From Bacteroidota bacterium (GTDB taxonomy: Bacteria; Bacteroidota; Bacteroidia; Chitinophagales; Chitinophagaceae): a DNA stretch of 11,991 nt. Position numbers and translations under genes: made by a program. Shown piece by piece: positions 7,987-11,991 of this stretch; the stretch's first letter is position 1, and each line of letters opens with the position of its first letter. The notes beneath the pieces were generated by a model that saw only the letters and a program-made list of their open reading frames with translations, ran no database searches and had not been told where the DNA came from. The stretch lies in assembly GCA_023415275.1 (NCBI GenBank), contig JAEZLJ010000109.1:1-11991 (forward strand). The letters are read 5' to 3'.

Positions 7987-8163
7987 CGTTTAATGTGTTT
8001 ACACAAAACACTTTAAAAAAGATGGAAGCAAACAGTCAAACTATGTAAAGCGCCTTTATGTATTTGTAAAAGGAAGAAGGGTGCCGCTATACGAAAAATG
8101 TCGTGTCGGTTTTTTACATAAATAAAGTTTGCCTGCCATGTACTAAACCTTCAATTTTGCCCC
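7987..8163. other. Divergent barrel / nitroreductase intergenic region
   Basis: This 177-bp region separates the minus-strand barrel gene from the plus-strand nitroreductase and should hold both promoters. Near matches only: minus-strand TAGTTTG at 8037-8043 (one base short of TAnnTTTG) and plus-strand AAAGTTTG at 8124-8131 (7 of 8 positions). An inverted repeat lies at 7995-8011. No reading frame or RNA gene was recognised. Confidence 0.45.
7995..8011. repeat. Inverted repeat in leader of barrel gene
   Basis: GTGTTT and AAACAC form a perfect 6-bp inverted repeat around ACACA. It ends 8 bases upstream of the barrel ATG. It overlaps a second possible pairing, TGTGT-TT-ACACA (7994-8005). It could be an mRNA hairpin near the ribosome site or a small operator. 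Confidence 0.35.
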
Positions 8164-8754
8164 ATGAATTTCAATACAGAAGCCTTTAACCAATTGATAC
8201 GCAGCCGCAGGTCCACCTTCCCCAAACAGTTTAAAGCAGAGCAACATGTAGATGACGCCATTGTGAACCAGGTACTGGAAAATGCCACCTGGGCACCTAA
8301 TCATGGCAATGTGCAGCCCTGGCAATTCATAGTATTTACAGGCGATGGATTGCAAAAGCTGGCATCCTTTCAAAGTGAATTATATAAGGAAACAGCAGGG
8401 GAAAAGTTTAAGGAAGCTACATATGAAAATTTGAAGGGCAATCCATTGAAAGCTTCTCATGTCATAGCGCTATGCATGAAGCGGGATCCCAATAAAAAGT
8501 TTCCGGAAGTGGAAGAGATGGCGGCGGTGGCCGCTGCGGTTCAGAATATGTATCTCACCATTACGGTATATGGCTTAGGTGGCTATTGGACCACCGGCGG
8601 CATCACCTATAATGAAAAGGCCAAGTCTTTTTTCGGACTGGAAGAGGATGATAAGTTGATGGGATTCTTTTACATCGGCGAAGTAGCTGTGCCCTCTCCG
8701 CAGGGAAAAAGACAACCATTAGAAGAAAAGGTGATCTGGGTCAGGGAACAATAA
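8164..8754 (+). CDS. Nitroreductase family protein, YdjA-like
   Basis: The 196-residue product is a compact FMN-dependent oxidoreductase of the nitroreductase superfamily, probably cytosolic and homodimeric. Visible features are the N-terminal FMN-phosphate-contacting RSRRST (13-18), WAPNHGNVQPWQF (43-55) as in YdjA-like enzymes, the helix AAVAAAVQNMYLTITVYGLG (120-139), GYWTTGG (140-146) and the late strand MGFFYIGE. Family members use NAD(P)H to reduce nitro groups, quinones or enones; the natural substrate of YdjA-type enzymes is not established. Length and motif order are normal. The ATG at 8164 is the first in frame. It has no same-strand neighbour close enough for an operon and converges on the next gene. 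Confidence 0.9.
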   Translation: MNFNTEAFNQLIRSRRSTFPKQFKAEQHVDDAIVNQVLENATWAPNHGNVQPWQFIVFTGDGLQKLASFQSELYKETAGEKFKEATYENLKGNPLKASHVIALCMKRDPNKKFPEVEEMAAVAAAVQNMYLTITVYGLGGYWTTGGITYNEKAKSFFGLEEDDKLMGFFYIGEVAVPSPQGKRQPLEEKVIWVREQ

Positions 8755-8800
8755 TGGTGAAATGGACCATGTAGTTTAGTGTATAATAGCGCTGCACAGG
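8755..8800. other. Convergent gap after nitroreductase
   Basis: This 46-bp gap separates two convergent genes. It holds the start of a weak inverted repeat, GTATAA (8781-8786) with TTATAC (8801-8806), whose right arm includes the stop codon of the minus-strand gene. The 14-nt loop and lack of a T-run make it a poor terminator. Confidence 0.3.
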
Positions 8801-9211
8801 TTATACGAGTTCATCCCATTGGTCATCATTCAGGGAGGCTTCCCTGTCCATCTTTTCTATTTCAGTGATCTCTGTTAACACCCTGTGATTGAAGAATACA
8901 GTGATGCAATCATATTCCTGCTGTCCAACGATCTCTGTATAGATCAACTCCTGGTATTTCTTATGGGTTGATGCAGGACAAACTACCACGTCCAACAATA
9001 AATTGGAGGCCGGCAACCCAGGCAAATCTTTCTTTACCAACTGAAGCTTTTGACTGTTTAGGCGGCTATTGATCTCACCCACCACGTACAGTACAAAACA
9101 ATGATTAAGGTCGTCCCATTCTTCCCAGGATTCCCATGATAAACTATCTGTCATACAGCGCACTATTATATTATCAATACTAAAAAATTGCAGCAGACCA
9201 TTTTCTTCCAT
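8801..9211 (-). CDS. Hypothetical protein, small and acidic
   Basis: I do not recognise this 136-residue protein. It has no signal peptide or membrane segment. It is acidic, with a tryptophan-rich patch WESWEEWDDL (26-35), a possible beta-strand CFVLYVVGEI (38-47), a hydrophobic strand LLLDVVVCPA (71-80), another at YDCITVFFNH (100-109), and an acidic C-terminus. The alternating strand pattern suggests a small alpha/beta fold. No competing long frame covers this stretch, which supports a real gene. Start alternatives are ATG 9211, inside a 10-bp tandem repeat, and ATG 9154 (residue 20). It faces away from the next gene; their start codons are 36 bp apart. No function can be assigned. Confidence 0.6.
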   Translation of the reverse strand: MEENGLLQFFSIDNIIVRCMTDSLSWESWEEWDDLNHCFVLYVVGEINSRLNSQKLQLVKKDLPGLPASNLLLDVVVCPASTHKKYQELIYTEIVGQQEYDCITVFFNHRVLTEITEIEKMDREASLNDDQWDELV

Positions 9212-9221
9212 TTTCTTCCAT
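9200..9221. repeat. 10-bp tandem duplication at divergent start region
   Basis: The unit ATTTTCTTCC occurs twice back to back, followed by AT. On the minus strand each copy yields ATGGAAGAAA, so two ATGs stand 10 bp apart in different frames. The downstream one (9211) opens the 136-residue protein; the upstream one (9221) reads only 13 codons to TAG. Confidence 0.8.
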
Positions 9222-9247
9222 TAATGGGTCTTTTGGTATCTTTAACA

Positions 9248-10459
9248 ATGGCCAGGAAAAAGGCAGAACAAGATCAATTGCGTATTGAAGAGCTTAAGGG
9301 CTATATCAATCAATCCTTTGGTAAAGCCATTGTCCATTCGGTAGATTGTGAACAATTATCTTACGATATTCAAAGAGTAACCGGCCAAACACTGAGTTCC
9401 AATACATTACGAAGATTCCTCGGCTTCTTGCATACGCCTTTTGCTCCTGCTCCCAAAACGCTGAACACCCTGGCAGCCTATACGGGATTCATCGATTGGC
9501 CCAACTTTTTGCAAAAAGAAAACAGGAAAGAATATTCACCCCTGACCATTGACCAGGAAATAGACCTGATCCTTGGATTTTACCAGATAGACATCAAAGA
9601 AGAAGGTGATATGAATTACCATAATGCCTGCCGCAATATTGCATTAAGGATCATATCCAATCCTGCACTCCTTGAAAAGCTTTCACCGCTATTGGCTAAG
9701 AACCCTGTTTCCCAGATCTATTTCTTTGAAAGATTCCCCTACATTGATGGACTATGCAAGGAATACAAAAGAAGTGTGCAATTGTATTTGCAAAAGAAAA
9801 CAGGAGAATCTAAAGTGTTTGGCCAATGCCTGCTCTTACTTTCCGATTTTTTGTGTGGTAGTTACAAAGCTGTCAGGGTGCAATTTGAAAAGTTAAAGGC
9901 ATATGCACCCACCAAAGATATGCACCCCTTTGTGATAGCCAGGTATGTAGGCAGCCATATCCTTGATTGTAAGGTACGCAATGAAAGCATCGAGGAATGT
10001 GTGGAGGAATCCAATAAATGGAATGACTATTTCATGCACAAGCAAAGCAATAGCTTTTGGCAATATCCCTACTTCCAGCATATGATGGCAGGGTATTATA
10101 ACCTGGCCGGCTATTACGAGGAAGCCTACCATTTGATAAGAACGATCAGGCATAACCGAAAAAAGCTGGAAATAGAAGATGGTTATCCACAGGCCCTCGA
10201 AGTAGTTACCCACCTGTCGCAGCACAAGCATTCACCTGAGGCTTTTAAAAAATGGGTGCGCACCACTACCTGTGTAGATGAATGTGTGCCATTCTTTAAA
10301 AAATTCTACAAGCTCCAGGTGCTTTGTGCTTATAGGTCCTTATTGTATGGAGGCAAACGCAAACAGGAAGTGGAATACCAGATAAGCAACCTGATAGAAC
10401 AAACCGGCTTTACACATTTTGAAATCGTCATGCAGAAGCATGATATGGGGCTGGAATAA
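9248..10459 (+). CDS. Hypothetical protein with HTH-like N-terminal domain and helical repeats
   Basis: I cannot name this 403-residue protein. The first 90 residues carry a pattern I recall from many otherwise unrelated Bacteroidota proteins: CEQLSYDIQRVTGQTLS (34-50), NTLRRFLGF (52-60), then TLNTLAAYTGFIDWPNFL (71-88). It is helical and resembles a regulator-type helix-turn-helix, but DNA binding is unproven. Residues about 100-395 are predominantly helical; GYYNLAGYYEEAYHLIRTI (282-300) looks like a TPR-type helix pair. Ten cysteines are scattered through the protein, with no obvious metal-binding cluster. No signal peptide or membrane segment is present. I choose ATG 9248 because the conserved domain begins just after it; TTG 9188 and ATG 9224 would add hydrophobic residues across the tandem repeat. 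It ends 8 bp from murA, convergently. Confidence 0.75.
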   Translation: MARKKAEQDQLRIEELKGYINQSFGKAIVHSVDCEQLSYDIQRVTGQTLSSNTLRRFLGFLHTPFAPAPKTLNTLAAYTGFIDWPNFLQKENRKEYSPLTIDQEIDLILGFYQIDIKEEGDMNYHNACRNIALRIISNPALLEKLSPLLAKNPVSQIYFFERFPYIDGLCKEYKRSVQLYLQKKTGESKVFGQCLLLLSDFLCGSYKAVRVQFEKLKAYAPTKDMHPFVIARYVGSHILDCKVRNESIEECVEESNKWNDYFMHKQSNSFWQYPYFQHMMAGYYNLAGYYEEAYHLIRTIRHNRKKLEIEDGYPQALEVVTHLSQHKHSPEAFKKWVRTTTCVDECVPFFKKFYKLQVLCAYRSLLYGGKRKQEVEYQISNLIEQTGFTHFEIVMQKHDMGLE

Positions 10460-10467
10460 ACAAATGC

Positions 10468-11772
10468 TTATACCCTGCGTATATCTGCACCTAATTGTTG
10501 CAGGCGTTTGTCAATATATTGGTAACCCCTGTCTATCTGGTCAATATTCTGGATGGTGCTTTTCCCTTCCGCACTCAAAGCTGCTATCAGCAAGGATACC
10601 CCTGCCCTGATATCCGGCGAGCTCATTTCTATACCTCTTAATTTGTTCTTCCTCTCCAATCCTATCACGGCAGCGCGGTGTGGATCGCAAAGAATGATCT
10701 GGGCACCCATATCTATCAATTTATCTACAAAGAACAGGCGGCTCTCAAACATTTTCTGGTGCACCAGCACCGATCCTTTTGCCTGCGTGGCCACTACTAA
10801 GATGATACTCAGCAGATCAGGAGTCAACCCCGGCCAGGGATGGTCGTAAATGGTAAGCACTCCGCCATCCATATAAGTTTGTATCTCATAAAGTTCCTGG
10901 CTGGGAATATGAATATCATCACCGGAAATATTCATCTGGATGCCCAATTGCCGGAACCTTTCCGGTATCACACCCAGGTGTTCCAAACCCACGTTCCTGA
11001 TAGTAATATCGCTTTGGGTCATGGCAGCCAGACCTATGAAGGAGCCTATCTCTATCATATCGGGCAGGATGTGATGCTCCGTTCCATTCAGCTTCTCTAC
11101 TCCCTTTATGGTCAGCAAATTGCTACCCACTCCCGAAATATTGGCACCCATATGATTCAGCATCTTGCAAAGCTGTTGCAGGTAAGGTTCGCAGGCAGCA
11201 TTATAAATGGTGGTGGTGCCCTCTGCCATAACTGCTGCCATCACCAGGTTGGCGGTACCGGTAACTGATGGCTCATCCAGCAACAGGTAGGTTCCTTTCA
11301 ATCCGTTGGTAGAAAAATAAAAGAATCCATCTTCAGCATAATAAGTAAACTCCGCACCCAACTTTTCAAAACCAAGTATATGTGTATCCAGTCGTCTTCT
11401 GCCTATTTTATCTCCTCCGGGCTTGGGAATAAATGCTTTTTTGTACCTGGCCAGCATAGGCCCTGCCAGCATAACGGATCCGCGTAAGCGCCCGCTCTTC
11501 TTTTTAAACTCAGGACTTCTCAGGTAATTCAGATTCACATCCTCTGCCTGGAAAATGCAGGTGTGCCTGTCCACTCTTTCTACCTTCACATTCATCTCTC
11601 CCAACAACTCTATCAGGTTATTAACATCAAGTATATCAGGGATGTTACTGATGGTCACTTTATCTGCTGTCAGCAATACCGCGCTAATGATCTGCAAAGC
11701 CTCATTCTTTGCCCCCTGTGGTTCTATCTCGCCCTTTAATTTTATTCCCCCCGTTACTTCAAAAGATGACAT
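10468..11772 (-). CDS. murA: UDP-N-acetylglucosamine 1-carboxyvinyltransferase
   Basis: MurA catalyses the first committed step of peptidoglycan synthesis in the cytosol, transferring enolpyruvate from phosphoenolpyruvate to UDP-GlcNAc. The 434-residue product starts at ATG 11772 and has the two-domain EPSP-synthase-like fold length. Matches to the Escherichia coli enzyme: GAKNEA with K22 and N23, SGRLRGS with R97 (E. coli R91), the mobile loop PGGDKIGRRRLD with R126 (R120), the region of the catalytic Asp at TPDLLSI (D319, near E. coli D305), and DIRAGVSLL with R389 (R397). The loop residue equivalent to Cys115 is Asp (D121, codon 11410-11412). That change removes the cysteine alkylated by fosfomycin and is compatible with activity in other bacteria. 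A terminator-like hairpin upstream suggests its own promoter, though no clean box was found. Confidence 0.96.
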   Translation of the reverse strand: MSSFEVTGGIKLKGEIEPQGAKNEALQIISAVLLTADKVTISNIPDILDVNNLIELLGEMNVKVERVDRHTCIFQAEDVNLNYLRSPEFKKKSGRLRGSVMLAGPMLARYKKAFIPKPGGDKIGRRRLDTHILGFEKLGAEFTYYAEDGFFYFSTNGLKGTYLLLDEPSVTGTANLVMAAVMAEGTTTIYNAACEPYLQQLCKMLNHMGANISGVGSNLLTIKGVEKLNGTEHHILPDMIEIGSFIGLAAMTQSDITIRNVGLEHLGVIPERFRQLGIQMNISGDDIHIPSQELYEIQTYMDGGVLTIYDHPWPGLTPDLLSIILVVATQAKGSVLVHQKMFESRLFFVDKLIDMGAQIILCDPHRAAVIGLERKNKLRGIEMSSPDIRAGVSLLIAALSAEGKSTIQNIDQIDRGYQYIDKRLQQLGADIRRV

Positions 11773-11806
11773 GCTGTATAGTTATAATGATGAATGTTGA
11801 ACCCTG

Positions 11807-11847
11807 CAAATTACTTGCTTAAAACAAAAAGGCTGACAAATTACTTG
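11807..11847. repeat. 11-bp direct repeat upstream of murA
   Basis: CAAATTACTTG occurs at 11807-11817 and again at 11837-11847, exactly 30 bp apart, in the short gap upstream of murA. The second copy overlaps the loop and right arm of the terminator-like hairpin. On the minus strand each copy reads CAAGTAATTTG, containing TAATTTG, one base short of a TAnnTTTG box. Confidence 0.5.
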
Positions 11848-11856
11848 TCAACCTTT
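11828..11856 (-). terminator. Rho-independent terminator upstream of murA
   Basis: AAAGG-C-TGACAA, loop ATTAC, TTGTCA-A-CCTTT: eleven base pairs with one mismatch. On the minus strand the stem is followed by TTGTTTTAAGC, a U-rich tail. It begins 24 bp past the stop of the partial gene at the right edge and most likely ends that transcript before murA. Confidence 0.7.
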
Positions 11857-11879
11857 GGTACTATAACGTATGAATTAAA

Positions 11880-11991
11880 TTAATAACGCTTTTTGCCAAA
11901 CTTCTGACCGCCGCCGCGTTTGTCATTGCGTCCACCACCGCCTCCACCGCCGCGGTTGTTCTGAAACTTTCCGCGTTGCTGGCGTCCGTAG
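11880..11991 (-). CDS. C-terminal tail of an Arg/Gly-rich protein (5' part outside window)
   Basis: Only the last 36 codons and the TAA stop (11880-11882) are visible. The tail is highly basic and glycine-rich: RGKFQNN, a run of seven glycines, RNDKRGGGQKFGKKRY. Such tails usually contact RNA or other polyanions and are disordered. Two identities fit and cannot be separated here: the DUF4290 protein that I recall lying just upstream of murA in many Bacteroidota, or a DEAD-box RNA helicase with an RGG-like tail. The reading frame is convincing because its codons vary at the third position and it stops 24 bp before a terminator hairpin. Confidence 0.6.
   Translation of the reverse strand, partial: YGRQQRGKFQNNRGGGGGGGRNDKRGGGQKFGKKRY

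Noticed and set aside
8762..8770. Short palindrome ATGGACCAT after the nitroreductase gene
   Set aside because: A 4-bp stem with a 1-nt centre is too short to fold and is expected by chance.
9188..9247. TTG start at 9188 for the 403-residue protein, giving a hydrophobic leader resembling a signal peptide
   Set aside because: The stretch overlaps the tandem repeat and the start of the divergent gene. The conserved domain begins just after ATG 9248, and the protein body looks cytosolic.

Overview
The window reads as chromosomal DNA of a Bacteroidota, most likely a Chitinophagaceae-like bacterium. The grounds are a TatC with an enlarged first periplasmic loop, an 821-residue receptor-like outer membrane beta-barrel with a carboxypeptidase-regulatory-like N-terminal domain, near absence of Shine-Dalgarno sequences, several TAnnTTTG-like promoter boxes, and a Bacteroidota-type N-terminal domain on one hypothetical protein. 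The species assignment is inference. No insertion sequence, phage gene, CRISPR array, tRNA or rRNA was seen, and most of the window is housekeeping.

Layout. Positions 1-4380 hold five genes on the minus strand, in transcription order: guanylate kinase (gmk), a CNNM/HlyC-CorC membrane protein with a CBS pair, tatC, ribose-5-phosphate isomerase B (rpiB), and an exported M28 zinc peptidase cut by the left edge. Gaps are 27 bp (gmk to CNNM), about 97 bp (to tatC), about 93 bp (to rpiB) and 32 bp (to the peptidase). gmk-CNNM and rpiB-peptidase therefore look co-transcribed, and tatC has its own -7-like box. Positions 4381-4608 separate gmk from a divergent AraC-type regulator on the plus strand that has no ATG and must start at TTG. 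That regulator converges on the outer membrane barrel gene (5521-7986, minus) across a strong bidirectional hairpin terminator.

From 7987 rightward: a leader/promoter region, a YdjA-like nitroreductase (plus), a small acidic protein of unknown function (minus), and, head to head with it, a 403-residue protein of unknown function (plus) with a helix-turn-helix-like N-terminal domain and a helical, TPR-like body. murA follows on the minus strand. Its fosfomycin-target cysteine is replaced by aspartate (D121). A terminator-like hairpin separates murA from the last partial gene, of which only an Arg/Gly-rich C-terminal tail is visible.

Genes by function: nucleotide metabolism (gmk), pentose phosphate interconversion (rpiB), export of folded proteins (tatC), cell wall synthesis (murA) and envelope functions (M28 peptidase, CNNM protein, barrel). 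The least explained part is the divergent hypothetical pair at 8801-10459. I do not see convincing evidence for a new multi-gene system; the best leads are the MurA active-site substitution and that pair.
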